64,000 nucleotides of DNA from Cryptomeria japonica. Its lineage: Eukaryota; Streptophyta; Pinopsida; Cupressales; Cupressaceae. Of the stretch, positions 24,249-36,200 are shown piece by piece; position 1 is the stretch's first letter; each line of letters begins with the position of its first letter. The stretch is from the NCBI RefSeq assembly GCF_030272615.1, contig NC_081415.1, forward strand, positions 262,074,425 to 262,138,424. The letters are read 5' to 3'. Under the pieces are notes generated by a model that searched no databases, had not been told where the DNA came from, and worked only from the letters and a program-made list of their open reading frames with translations. The translations under genes were made by a program, and so were the position numbers.

Positions 24249-24818
24249 TTAAACTTTAGTATTCTTACGATTAATTTGTTGTGGCAAGAGTATATTTACT
24301 CTATGAATGAATGAACGAAAGATTTTGATGATGTCTAGGAGACTAAACAATCTATGAGACTGAGAAAAACATCTTTGATTTATCTTTAGACTCTTTTCGA
24401 TGTCATACCTCCTACTATTAATTTTGACTAGTAAGTTAATCGTCTGGTTAATCCCATCTTCCTCAAATAACTGGTGCATGTTGTTAACCTTCAAGACATT
24501 TTTGTATTGAGTACAAATATCCTCATAAGTTGTACATTCCATGATGAAGTGCCATTCCATTTTCACTACCCCCTTATTGCAAAATATGCAAACTCTTTCT
24601 TCCCAAGGAGGCATTGCTTTCCCTTTAATAGTTGCTCCTAAATATGTTTTTTCACTATGATATTTTGTTGAGTGAAATGGGGTAGTTCTTATTGAAACAA
24701 TTGCTATGATGAGTCTCATAGGATATTTAAAAAGAACTGAAAAATGGAAGCAAGTGGATGGCCTAAAATTGTTTTTGGTGATAGCTTGAGCAAAAGAAAG
24801 AAGACATGGATGAGACAA
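24249..24818 (-). pseudogene. LINE (non-LTR retrotransposon) C-terminal fragment
   Basis: The minus strand encodes 189 residues. The stretch PPWEERVCIFCNKGVV followed by EWHFIMECTTYEDI has the CxxC...H...C pattern of the zinc-binding region after the reverse transcriptase of plant LINEs. The upstream RT domain is absent, as expected for 5'-truncated LINE copies. The frame is open but has no conventional start. No poly(A) tail is evident. Confidence 0.65.
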
Positions 24819-25009
24819 AACATTAGATGGATGAGTAAATGGAATATCTATTTAAATGCATGCCTCATACACAAAAAATAGATTAAGGGTTTTGTTATAA
24901 ATAAATTTAGAAAGCATACTTGGAGTACAATGTCACGGAAAAAAAATGCATACAATATTCTGGAGTTCAATCCGATTTTTTCAAAAAGCATACGTAAGAG
25001 TTTGTATAA

Positions 25010-25150
25010 CTTGGAGAGCCAAAATTCTTATTGCCCAATTGAGAACTAACTCTCATCAACTCGTGTGAAACATGGGTGGTGGAAAAGGCCAAAAGAAACT
25101 TGGGAAGAAAGGGTTTGTATTTCTAGACATAAGAAACAATTATGATAATA
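25010..25150 (+). pseudogene. Second LINE tail fragment, opposite strand
   Basis: The plus strand reads RAKILIAQLRTNSHQL and, after a one-base frame change, PKETWEERVCI. The latter is nearly identical to WEERVCI in the minus-strand fragment at 24249-24818. Both therefore come from the same LINE family, in opposite orientation. Confidence 0.6.
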
Positions 25151-25558
25151 TTTTAATATCTGATTCTTGATATTGTCTTTTCAAGAAAGAAACTATTGAG
25201 AAATTGTGAGAATTCCTCATCATCTTCTTGTAAAAATCCATGATAACAAAATCACTGTCCCATAAAGCTATTAATATTTAACTTGCAGAGGTTTGAAGAT
25301 CTTTTTTTCTGACTCAAAAAAAATTTGAAAAATGTATTGCGACAGGCCTAGATAATTCTTGTATCTATAATTAATTTGGAACACAATTGGATACATGGCA
25401 TTCCTTCCAGATTTATTCATCTCATCTCTTCCATGCCTATATCAATTTGACAGTTCATCACCTACGTAACCACGTCTTCCTTCAGGTATCCTCACAACGA
25501 CGGTGAAGAGGAGAGCTCACTTGAAACTCATTGACTTTTCAGGAGGAGGAAGAAGAAG

Positions 25559-25812
25559 ATGGATTCTGCAGCTCAGAAACACGTTCTGATGATATGTGGA
25601 GACTACATGGAAGATTATGAGGTAGGGACAAATATCATATAACCGTGTCTTTGTTTCATTAAAAATAATACTAAAAAATTGAAATTTGTTCACAGGCAAT
25701 GGTACCATTTCAGACCCTTCAAGCATATGGAATAAAGGTGGATGCAGTGTGCCCCGGGAAAAAAGCTGGCGATAAATGCCCCACTGCTGTACATGATTTC
25801 CTGGGTCATCAG
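25559..25812 (+). CDS. DJ1D: DJ-1D/PfpI-type protein, exons 1 and 2 only
   Basis: Exon 1 (25559-25621) starts at ATG after GAAGA and encodes 21 residues ending [12 protein letters not shown]...CACAG intron (25622-25695) follows. Exon 2 (25696-25812) encodes [20 protein letters not shown], then [18 protein letters not shown]. From family knowledge this is the start of the first of two PfpI/DJ-1 domains of plant DJ-1D (glyoxalase III / Parkinson-protein-7-like). The catalytic Cys lies in later exons that I cannot find in the window. Both exons are open and well conserved, unlike the surrounding repeats. After exon 2 comes GCATGT, which would fit a rare GC donor. Either a very long repeat-filled intron follows, or the gene is a truncated copy. 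Confidence 0.85.
25622..25695 (+). other. Intron 1 of the DJ-1D fragment
   Basis: 74 bp, AT-rich, GTAGGG donor and TTTGTTCACAG acceptor. It joins codon GAG to codon GCA in phase 0. Confidence 0.85.
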
Positions 25813-27129
25813 GCATGTTTTTTTAATTTCTTCCTCTTGACATTTCTTAAATATGGTCACAGGCTAGAACCCTGTTGCAATTTACTTTCCTCCTCGTGTT
25901 TGACAATCCGTAATACAAAAATGATGAACAATCCTCAGGTTCCTTCAAGTTCGTTAGTAACTAGGCCGGCTGTGAATATAATCCTATATTGTCGATCGTT
26001 AAATTTCCCTGTGTTTTAAGGATTTTGCGACGTATTCTTCCTCGGATGCTAAATTCATCAGAGAAAAGGAAATACTCTTTTAAGGTCCACAATGCTTGGC
26101 GCCCTGTACACCTAATTGTGCTTAGACTTTATGGTAACTTACAGAGACTACTTACCCAACTGACTGTGTTTAGACTGTTGGGCGCACATACCCTACCCCT
26201 TCAGCTTATAATCTCTTGGCTACCCCCATTCATTCACTCGAGAGATAAGACGGAAAACACATTAATAGTACAGTATATCTTATTAGAGAAAGAGAAGAAA
26301 CGTTAGGTTAGGATTAACACATTAACTTTTGGATAGGATAAGGTTAGGAGTGTGATCTGATTTAGGATCACTTGGAAACCAATGTGGCAACCTGTGAAGC
26401 TATGGATAAGTCCAGTTGTAAACAGAGTTTGTTGCTTATTAAAGTTAGTCATTGTAAATAAAGGGAATAAAAGGAAGGATCCTTTTAAGGTCCACAACAG
26501 CCGATGTCCTATGCACCTACCTGTTCTCAGGTTGCAGGCACCTTACATCTTATGAGCCTGCATTTCTGATCTTGCTTAGACTATAGGGGACACGTATCCT
26601 AACATCCTCAGGCTTCAAATTTGTGCTCTGCCAGGCCCACTCAAGTGTACTTCAGGTTGAGGAATGCAACGAAATAATCTGATCTACATCCACGAGGCTT
26701 ACCTATTGAACAGACCACAAAGGTTCCATATGCCCCAGTCAGTACCAATGAAAGAAGAAGACCGGGTCTTCTCTTATTGCTTTCTAAATTTTATTAGAAA
26801 CTCTCCTACATTCTTTATTCTCGTTATAATTTAGGTATTAGAAAATAGAGTCGAGGTTGCAGTCATGGAGACAGAATTTCATAAGATTTAGAAGGAAAAA
26901 TGGGGCTCCTGTTAAAGTATGCGAGCCATATACAGATGCTGTCCAATTATGCAAGCTATATGGGGCTACTGTCAAAGAATCAAGTCAAGGATGCAAGCCA
27001 TAGCCAAGGGCTGACTCAAAGGAAATAGGGTTGCTTTCAAGAATGCAAGTCAGATTCAAGGGCTGATGTCAAAGATGCAAGCTGGATATGCCTGCTGTCA
27101 AGGATACTAGACTCTGAGCTGTAAGAATT
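25813..27129. other. Putative DJ-1D intron 2 with a diverged direct repeat
   Basis: No continuation of the DJ-1D protein was found in any frame. Two diverged copies of a segment of about 130 bp (26077-26205 and 26482-26612) start with the identical word CTTTTAAGGTCCACAA and share later blocks (CTTAGACT, ACCT). A run of degenerate words near 26900-27110 (ATGCAAGC, CTGTCAAAG, GGGCTG) recurs every 40-60 bp. Nothing else was recognised. Confidence 0.5.
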
Positions 27130-27720
27130 GGTATAGAGTATTTGGTATAGAATGCTTTATACCATGCAAGATTTGGCTATGAAGATAACCACCCAAGATC
27201 TAGGAGCTTCAATGAAAGCACAAGAGAGACCAAGCACGACGGAATAATTCTAGTTTATCAAAGGATGCAAATGCACAATGTCTACACGAATAGGATTGAT
27301 TATGATAGATTTGAACCCTTTGTTTATATAGAACAAGATGAGACAGAGGACAAAATAAGATTATGACATGTGTCTTAATCTTATGACTTGAGACATAAAG
27401 TGATAATGCATATGTAAACTTAAGTAAACTAGTGTGAATCAGACCTAAGAGGTAAATCAGTTAGGTAAAATACCCCATTCATACTCACAGCCCCTACAAG
27501 TGCAACTTAGGGAGAATCGGAACACATGCAAATATGGGTCTTGGATACAAGGCCATGTCAGGCACCCATGTACAAATGTGTCTCTCGCAACTAGAGAAAA
27601 GGAGAAAAACCCCTCTCCAAAAGAGAGAATATATTAGATGCTCTCTAAAAGAATTGGAAGGAGAAAACCTTATGTGAGGAAAAATCCCCCCCATAAGGGA
27701 GAAGAAAAGAGACCATGCAG
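27130..27720 (-). mobile_element. Fragment of a Ty1/copia 3' end related to the element at 58465
   Basis: Reading the plus strand, 27480-27720 follows 58948-59215 block by block: AAGTGCAACTTAGGG, the word GGCCATG..AGGCACCCATGTACAA, GGAGAAA..CCC, and CCCCCCATAAG. The part to the left (27130-27480) has a TTTATATAG and a GATAATGCAT..AAACTTAAGTAA block matching the copia LTR. It is a minus-strand LTR plus adjoining 3' non-coding sequence, truncated and quite diverged. Confidence 0.6.
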
Positions 27721-28415
27721 CTCCCTCTCAATGTAGAATCTCTAGTAGTGATGGTAGATGATTGATAATGCATGCTGAGAATGATTCAAAACTGTAAACA
27801 ACATTCCTCCGCTTATGAAGAAACAAAACTAAATTGTATGCAAGATATCTACCTATTCCTGAAAGAAATACGAGGGAAGAAATATCCAGATATTTGATGT
27901 CTCTGAACTTTGCTCAAGTTTTGCCATGTCAATGCCGAATGTTGCCACAATCAAGTCATGTGTTCCAAGCCACCCTAATGAAGGTGACAATCTAGAACAT
28001 AGTGGAAACAGATGTAGAACATAATCCAAAGACATAGATGCCTCCTCCAAATGTTGCTCAAGAGTCTTCAATGCCAAATTATGACAAATGATGTAGGGAA
28101 AGAACAAGAGGGTTTGAATGTGCCTTCATCACATCCAAAGAAGATGATGCAACTCATAAGAGTTAACATCAAAGAGGAGTTGAATATCCTCAATAGTGTC
28201 CTCCAAGTCTACAGAATAGGACTCACAAAACAAACCATCAGTGTTTGTTAAGTTCTCATCCCAAGTAGCTGTATTTGGAAGATGATGTATATCTTATTGC
28301 ATTGAATCATTCAGAGCCCTAGATGTAGCAATACAAGTGTCGTCAAAAGCAAAAAGAGATGGAGATAAGATCTCAATGCTTGTAATCTGACTACATTGCT
28401 TATCCCTGAATGATA
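27721..28415. other. Spacer, unassigned
   Basis: No gene recognised. The short frames have no motif. It may be further internal sequence of the copia fragment to the left. Confidence 0.4.
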
Positions 28416-30550
28416 TGTAATGACCTCAGCTAGACACAGGTTGGCTTGATCAGCTATTTGCTTGTTTTAATTAATTAAATAAATAAAACATCAATAAATG
28501 AAATTATTGAATATTTTAATAAATCTTTTTGGGCTGACCTAAAAGGGAGTTTGCTTAATAAATAATTAAATAAATTTTGTCATAAGTCAGCTCAGGCAGA
28601 CCTATGGCTATTATCTTTTTATCAACGTGTGCTTTGTATATATATGCGTGGTTGGAGCTATGTGGAATCATCGAAGAGTTTATTTCTGTATACATTAAAC
28701 GAATGCGTGGAGCTTGTGGATGCTAATCCAGGAGTTCAGATTGGGCAGGACATCAATCTTGTCTGATCTTTCATCTGAGTCTTTCATTCCTGAGTGTTAA
28801 AGCAAGTGCTCTTCTTGGACAGAAACCCAAGAGCTCTCAGGCAGAGGCTTTAGCATAAAGTTACAAGCTCATTTTCCAAACTGCAGAAGTCAAACATTCA
28901 TTCCAATAGCTAGGCGGATATGGGATTATGTACAGATCAAAGTGGTAGAGATGTAACTCAAGAATTGCAAGTTCTCGACTATAGTGCTTGTACTTTGGAA
29001 TGCAAGCTTCCTCTATAATATCGATCTGCATCTGATAGATTCTTGTAGCAGTGCATAGACAAGCAGTATGTTAATTTACCACATTCACATTGTATTTATG
29101 AGTCTAGATTTCTGAATATTATGTTGAATGAAAAGTAAATCTGTTTCTGGCTTTATTGTATCAGATTGGTGATTGAAATAAGAATATTGTCATTTTCCTC
29201 CTATGGGTTAATGGTAATTAGTATAACAAGTGTTATTTGAGGAGTCATAATAGTCTGAAATATAGAATTAAGTCTGTAGGTTCCTTTGTGGATTAATGTT
29301 GCAATATTCTTTGAGTAGAAACATTTCAGTGGTATCAGAGCTTGGCCTCCTGCCAGTCTGAGGGTAATTGATGAGTGAAAGAGAACAGCGTTAGCAGCTG
29401 CATGAGAAAAAGAAGGGAACTACCATGGGTGACAAGGAGGATGTTAATACTGAAACATTTATCAGGAGAACTGAAGAATTCCAAAATAGCATGATAGAAT
29501 CCATGAGAGAGATGGTCCAACTCCTAAGGGAGTTAACCCAGAAGTGGAGTACTGATAGGCCTGCGCAAAATAGGGCTGAAGGGAGTAGTTGTCATGGAGA
29601 AAAGACGTCAGTTGGTTGTGCAAAAGTTTCAGTTAACACTAGATCTTTCAGAGCTAAATATTTGGAAAAGGGAGGAAAAGCGAGGGAAGAAGAGCAACCT
29701 AATCAGGTAAATGAAATGGATAGCCTTCACGACGAGTACAATGCCTTAAGCATTCCTGTTCACAATGATATGACCTTCATAGAGTTCTATGAGATGAAAA
29801 AAAGAGGTGGGCATAGGAGGAGAAGGTATGAAGAAAGAAAGGATATTCAACACCGTTTGGGAAAGATTTCTATTCCCACTTTCGATGGGACTAGTGGTTC
29901 ATTAGTAAGGGCTTTGTTGCAAAAATTAGACACATACTTTTTATTAAATCCAATGTTTGAAGAGGAGGCTATGAAATTTGCTACTTGACACCTTGAGGGG
30001 ATAGCTTATGAATGATGGTATCATGGCATGATAACCCAAGGGCATGATTCTGTAACTACCATGGAGGACTTCAGCCAAAGATTGATTGAGAGGTTTGATA
30101 GGAAGCATCCAGAGATTCATTTTAGAGAGTTAGCACAACTAAATCAAGAGGGAAAGGTATAAGATTTTGTAGGGGAGTTTCAAAGGCTAGCAGTAATGAT
30201 TTCTGATGTGTCAAAGAAAAGGCTTATAGTCTTTTTATAAAGGCCTAGTTGAACCGTTTAAAAGGTTAGTAAGGGCATTTAGTTCAGGCACATTACAAGA
30301 ACCCATCAAAAGGGCTTTGAGTTTAGAAGATTTAGTGACTAAAAACAGATGGATTACCAAACAAGCATCTCCTATGTTATCAAATAAATATTTGCAAAAG
30401 AGCATGCTACCACCTAAGCCATGTCAAGTGGAGATTTCTACAAATGAACTGTGAAAAAAAGGTATGTTTCACATGCAGAGAATCATGTCAACCAGGTCAT
30501 AGGTGTTTGGGCAAAGGACAAATTCATTATATTGAGGTCATTTCCACTGA
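28416..30550 (+). mobile_element. 5' part of a Ty3/gypsy element (LTR, PBS, gag)
   Basis: LTR 28416-29328 begins TGTAATGACC and ends AACATTTCA. It has a TATA-like TGTATATATATG near 28635. The primer-binding site TGGTATCAGAGC follows at 29330-29341, then gag. The element is cut at about 30550 by a minus-strand Sirevirus-like LTR. The start is inferred from the TGTAATG-type LTR ends common in plant gypsy elements (compare 57578). Confidence 0.75.
29425..30550 (+). pseudogene. gypsy gag with zinc knuckle, decayed
   Basis: MGDKEDVNTETFIRRTEEFQ begins an open frame to 29988 containing the gag core start (ISIPTFDGTSGS...LLQKLDTYFLLNP). Further stops and frameshifts follow through FDRKHPEIHFRELAQLNQEG. 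Near 30465-30505 lies CFTCRESCQPGHRC, a retroviral-type zinc knuckle. No protease or RT follows, because the next element interrupts. Confidence 0.75.
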
Positions 30551-30747
30551 AAACAGGAAATACTGAGAGCAGGGGTGGGGGGGTGAATCAGTATTCTAGA
30601 TTTTTAAACTTTTAAATGCAGGAAACCACATAAAACTTAAAGAGAGCAACCATCAAGATGCAAACACCAAATTTCTCGTGGAAAACCCTTTTGGGTAAAA
30701 CACCATGGCATACAATAACTTTTCATTAACGAAAATGGGCACCAACT
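30551..30747 (-). mobile_element. Sirevirus-like LTR, 3' end half (left of the 22-kb insertion)
   Basis: Read on the minus strand, it has CCATGG...ACCCAAAAGGGTTTTCCAC and GATTCACCCCCCCACC...CTCTCAGTA near its end, as in the LTRs at 9886 and 21553. It breaks at GTGCCC/CAACT (30743-30747). The LTR resumes at 52874. Joined across the insertion, the host reads GGGTTG then GTGCCC, the same order as in the solo LTR near 11250. Confidence 0.7.
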
Positions 30748-31334
30748 TGTTGTGACCTATTTCACACATCGCCCCATTGCAAATGGGGACCCACCAATAG
30801 TTTTTTTTTTAGGGTTATGTCTTAGCTCCGCAAGTTCATGTCTATTTTCGAGAGTTAGAATTTTTGAGAGTCACCTCAAGCCAAATAGAGAAATCATGCT
30901 CTGATCAGTGTTTGGACATCACCAAAGCACTCAGAAGGCCCGAAGGATGAAGATCGCAATTGCTTTGAGTCAATTATGACACCTTCCTACTTTTTAGGGA
31001 TTCTGCTTTTTTAATTTTTGGCACTATTGGACCAATACGGGAAGCAATTTTTTTGGCTTACTTTTTGCTTTTTTGAAAGTAGACCTAGGGTTGGGTCCCT
31101 CAGATCGTGGCATCAATGCCCATGCCTTCAGAATCAAAAAATTATGTCTCCAAGTGTAAAAAGTAGGGTAAAATCTCTAGGCTAGGGTTTGTTCCAGAAG
31201 TTCTAGATAAGCATCCATGGTTGGACAAGAAAGTCTATCAATTGTCTTTATCAGAGACAAGATTCAAAATGTATGGCACACGAACCTATGACCAAACACA
31301 AGCTGAAGTCCTTCCTATAAAAGTAGCCATTGAA

Positions 31335-32440
31335 TTCGCCTAAGGTTTGGACATGGCAAGACTAAGATGAAATTCGCTTTGGCCAATCAGTAGCCAAGTC
31401 TGCTCAGCTAGAGAGAAGAATGGTCAGCACACTATGAAGTTCGCCTTGATGGATTTGACATGGCACATGAATGTATAAAGACCGACTTGCCTAACAAAGG
31501 GATGTCCAAACAAGAGCAAAGTCCGCCCAAGCATATGGAAGGATGTCCAAACTCTCTTCAAGTTTGCCATGAAGGATGTCCAATCAAGTCTTCAAGTCTG
31601 CCTTGCCAAAGGTCATGATGGCAAGATATTGGCAAAGTCCGCCATGTGCCAATAGAAGGTGAAGTCCGCCATATGCATAAAGCTCTCAAAGTCCGCCTTG
31701 GCCTAGCAATGTCCAAACAAGATGAAAGTCCGCCTAGGCAAGGTAGAAGGTATGTCCAAACAGCTGCAAAGTCCGCCACCTTCAATCAAGGTTGATTGTC
31801 CAAAGCAACTCAGAGTCCGCCCTACCAAATTGCACGACGTCTAGCACAAAGCAAAGTCCGCCTAGCATGGTGAAGGGTATGGCAAAGACTATCTAAAGTC
31901 CGCCTTGGAAGAAGATAGGGCATGGCATGAAAATCAAAAGAAAGCATGGTCTAAACATTGGTTAAGTCCACCCGACACATGAAAGGATTGTCCAAAGGAG
32001 TATAAAGTCCGCCTTGCCTAACAAAGGCATTGTCCAACAAGCATGAAAATTCGACCTGCCTTATGGCTAAATATTGGTAAAGTCCACCTAGCTGGGAAAA
32101 GCCAAGAAAAAGGTTTGAAAGCCTACTCCGCCCAGCACCTAAAAAGGAAGTAGCATGGCCAAGGTAAAGTCCACCCTCAAGGAGAAATGTCCAAAGGAAG
32201 CATGAAGTCCGCCTAGGCAAGGATGTGTAAGGAATGTCAAAGTCCGCCTTGGACTGTCTAACAAGTGCCGAAGTTCGGCTTGACAAACAATAACCAAGGA
32301 CCCATGAGGTCCGCCTAGGAGTATGTGAAAAGGGCAAGACAAGGCAAACTCCACCAAGGTAAAATTGAACAACATCCAGAACATGGAGAAAGTTCGCCTA
32401 GCTAGAATGGGCATGAAGATGGCTAAGTTTGCCATGAAGA
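31335..32440 (+). repeat. Cluster of the AAAGTCCGCC motif in U3
   Basis: A ten-base word with consensus AAAGTCCGCC (variants AAGTTCGCC, AAGTCCACC) occurs about 27 times in 1.1 kb, always in the same orientation, spaced irregularly 25-70 bp. Words like TGTCCAAA and GGCAAG often lie between. It is not a simple tandem array. The position upstream of the accessory gene and promoter suggests a protein-binding or enhancer region, but that is inference. Confidence 0.75.
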
Positions 32441-33279
32441 AGAAGAACATATAAATTTGACACAAGGCACATGGATAATTCACTGTTGACTAAGATTGAA
32501 AGGGTTGGAAAATAAAGTTCAAACACTTAGAATATTTTGTATTTTTCCAAACACTTAGTATTATTTTCAATAGAGAGAAATTTCTTCAAAAAATTCAATC
32601 TTCCAACACTTAGAAAATTTGTGGAATTTGAGAGAGGCATCTAGAACGTTCTATGCCAACTCACCCACAGAAAGGATCAACTTTCTATTTTGGAGGAGAT
32701 AAAACAAGGCTAAATTCGATGAACCCACAAAAACCAAAAAAACAAAAACAAAAAAACACAAAGAAACAGGAAGCTTCCTAAAATCGAAGTTCTAAACTCT
32801 ATATCTATACAACCTGTCACTTCCAATTTTATTATCAAGTTTGAAGGTTCTGAAGTTTGATTGCAAAGGGTGAAAGATAGATTTTGAAGGTGAATTTTCG
32901 GAGATAGAGTAAAATTTTTCCAGGTGAATTCTGGAAAATAAAGTTAAATTTCTGAGTTGAAGAGAAATTTATAAGTGTTGGAAGAAGGAACAAAGTGCTT
33001 TTTCTGAGTTTTAGACAGAATTTTTAGAATTAAAGGTAGAATTTCAGTCACGAGCAATTTCAAAGGTTTAAAATCAGAGTCTGACTTTCACCCTTTTTCT
33101 GTCTTACACTTATTCTCACAGAATTTACCAAATACTTAGCCAAATTCTCTCACTTTTAGTCTGATTTTTCACAGAATTATAACCTTTTGACAGGCTGAAA
33201 GTGAGATTTTCGAGAAAAAATTCCAAAGTCGGAGTTAAATTCTTCAATTTTCTCGAAAATAATATTAAATTTTCATGTG

Positions 33280-33294
33280 TTTCGCAGGTTAATG
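33280..33294 (+). promoter_or_regulatory. Splice-acceptor-like site before the accessory ORF
   Basis: TTTTCATGTGTTTCGCAG ends at 33287, four bases before an ATG at 33292. The same arrangement is found at 40793/40798. On the minus strand at 46702/46696 the LTR gene is preceded by GGTTGTGCAG. A T-rich stretch precedes the AG in each. Confidence 0.5.
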
Positions 33295-36200
33295 ACTACC
33301 AAGGGAGTACCTTCATGAAAAGCTCAAATAAAGTTCGCTAGTAAAGGGTTGCAGCCGGAATCCTCAATTCCAAGTGGAAGAATGTCACAAACACCAACGT
33401 CGGGCACGTCGACTTCAAGGAACTCAGAAAAAGAATGAATGGGCTAGATGGATTTTTGCCAACACCCATTGCTCTTTGGATGATGAGAAATGGCCTCGTC
33501 CAAGCAATTGGATTTCCACCAGCCATGGAATTTGTAGAATTGATGGTTGAATGCGCTATACACTACAATCCCCAGGAGAGAGAAATTGTCGCGCTAGATG
33601 GAAGAGTCTTGGCTCGTCTTGGAGAATTAGTCATTCAAGAAGCATTCGGGATTCCAAGCTACAACATGACTTCATATAAAATTAAGGAGCAAGCTAGAAG
33701 ACTTTATGAAGATCAGCCTGAACTTTGTGCCACAAACGTCAATAAATCATGGCTAGAAAAGCCAAGACCTAGTCTCAAGAAGGTGCCAAAGAAGCTATTC
33801 TGCACTAACTTCAAGGAAGACTATGGTGATCTCATTTTATTGCTGAATAGAGTAATGGGCAGTCCTCAAGGTGCCACTTTCGAGACATGGATGTATTATT
33901 TCATTGATGAGATCACTTCCGGAGTTAAGATGTTTAATTGGTCCAAAATAATTAGTGACAACTTGGAGGAACAACTGAAGAATTTAGAAAGGACGAAGTC
34001 CTTTTACATGAGCTCCTACATCTTCTACCTGTTAGCAAGAGACTATAGATATACAAGACTGATTTGCAAAGGCACCATAGGCAATGGCGAAAATGAGTTC
34101 AAGTCTTATGACTACTATCCGTAGCTGCAGCTGAGCGAGAAGGTCCACTTCAGGTAGGCAAATGATACTTTCTTGATGTATAGCACTAGAATACTACAAG
34201 GAGGAACCCATTAGAGGATAACTCTAGAGGCTAAAAGTCTAATAAGCAAGTTCGTATCAGCTTCCGATTTATCCCACAAACAGAATGGTCTTGCTTGAAG
34301 TCCTTAGACAGTTGGAGACCTACTAGAGCTTCCAGAGAACCAAGTAGAAAGTGACTATTTCCTTTCCATTCTTCATTGGAAATATGCTGGAGTCTTGTCC
34401 AACAACACAAGCAACTGAGAGTGCCAGGTTGGAAATGCAGTGGTACTCGTTCTCATTCTACCGATCTTGGGCTGATTTTGATCCTCATAACCACATTGGA
34501 TCAGTGAACGGATGAAAATATAGACATATAATTGACTTGGAATATTTTTGGGCAAATGTTGTAGATGAGTTTAAAGTACAGAGAAGACTTTGGTCTAGAC
34601 TAGCAATAAGCTTGATCAGAATAACTGAACTCTTCCAAGTGCCGAATCAATTGGAAGACGATGGAGAATGCACTCAGCCGCACTTTGATGAGAATTGGCC
34701 TCTCTCCCTTGTGAAATGGTCAGATCCAGTATTCACTAATTTAACTACCTTGATGTGGCCAGTTGTCAAATATTCACGGTGGTGGGTTGATCAACAGGTC
34801 CAAGTGCTGAGGCGAAGATGTGTGACTCTTACGTAGAACCTGATGGGTGCCCAGGAATCATACTCTTCAAATGAAGAAAGTGCTCGACCGGTTGAAAGTG
34901 TCGACTATGATGGAAGAAGTTGAGGGTTCTTCAACGACAAAAGGGAAGAAGGTTGTTAATGAGCAACTTGTTCAGAAGAAGCAAAGATCAGAGCCATCCC
35001 ATTCTGCAGCATCTAAGAATGTGAACAATGTATTGATTATTGAGGATCAGCGACTTGATGAAATAGAAATTCCTTTTCCAATCCATGAGGGAAATGTGAT
35101 GACAGTCCATCAGGAAGAAGGAGAACCACCATCTCCTATAGGCACAGGGATATTGGAGTCAGATAATGAAATGGATATTTTAAGTGATGTATTTCAGGAG
35201 GGAATGATTTTCGCTCTTAGAGGAGGTCAAAATATACCATGTCTAGAAAATGATCGAGAAGAAGGAGGCATTGAGAAACCTACAGTTTGTGATTGGCTAA
35301 AAGAAAGATAATAGATAAAAGTACCAGTGGAAGTTCAGGAAGAGGAAGATGACACGACCGATTTCTTGGCTAGACTAGGGAAGGTCGTTGCAAAGAAGCC
35401 TGCCAAGAAGTTTTCCACTATCCAGAGAGACGAAATAGGTTGTCGTACAGTCTAGATTGCTGTACGAAAAGTGGACAAGTCAAAAGAATATATTACTCAT
35501 CAAGAGTATGAAATTACCACTTTTGACTTGGGACCTACTACAAAGGGTCAGGAGGTAGAAGACTTAGACAATTTAGTTGCTTCCATGAAGGCCAGACTGG
35601 ACAAAGAGGTAGGAAAGAAGAAGGAATACAAAGGGAAGTGGAGTGCCTGAAGGAATACATCGAGCACTTGACTATGTCACTCAACCATGGCGATGCAGTA
35701 GCTCGTCTACTTTTGAATTCTTCACAAGAAACAATTGGAAATTTAGAAGAAGAAAGGGCAACGACAAGAGAGGCCAAAGAATGGATGGCAATGTTCATGG
35801 ACAAATTGATGCTGACCTTTGGACAGACTTCCTTCTTGCTTTCCAGAATTGCGAACATCGTAGAAGCATGGGTTGACCTCCAGGATATTTAGCACATGAT
35901 TGTCCCGTGCCTTAGAGTGTTGAAAGGCTTGCATAAACATGAACTGATTGATAAGAAGATAATTACAGTAGGGGCTGCCTATGATATTAATGCATGGCAT
36001 TGGGAATTAGTTGCATGCAGTGAAGTTCTGGAGAAAGTAAAGGCTAAAAGTATTAAGTCTGAGGAGCAGATTAAAGAAATACGGAGTAAAATTTTCCTTG
36101 TAACTGCAGATTTGCTTGAGAAGGAGACCATCCAAGAAAGTGATATGCGGTCGGAAAATCTCAAGCTCAAAACTCAAGAGATTATCTTCACCGTCATAGG

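Noticed and set aside
25501-25816. Minus-strand frame of 99 codons over the DJ-1D exons
   Set aside because: Antisense shadow. The plus strand shows spliced, family-conserved exons.
31335-32440. CRISPR-like array
   Set aside because: The repeated word is only about 10 bases, spacing is irregular, spacers are partly alike, and the context is a plant retrotransposon.
31558-32483. Minus-strand frames of 75-128 codons with repeated GGL and RRT words
   Set aside because: They reflect the AAAGTCCGCC repeats read in reverse. There is no start context and no known domain.
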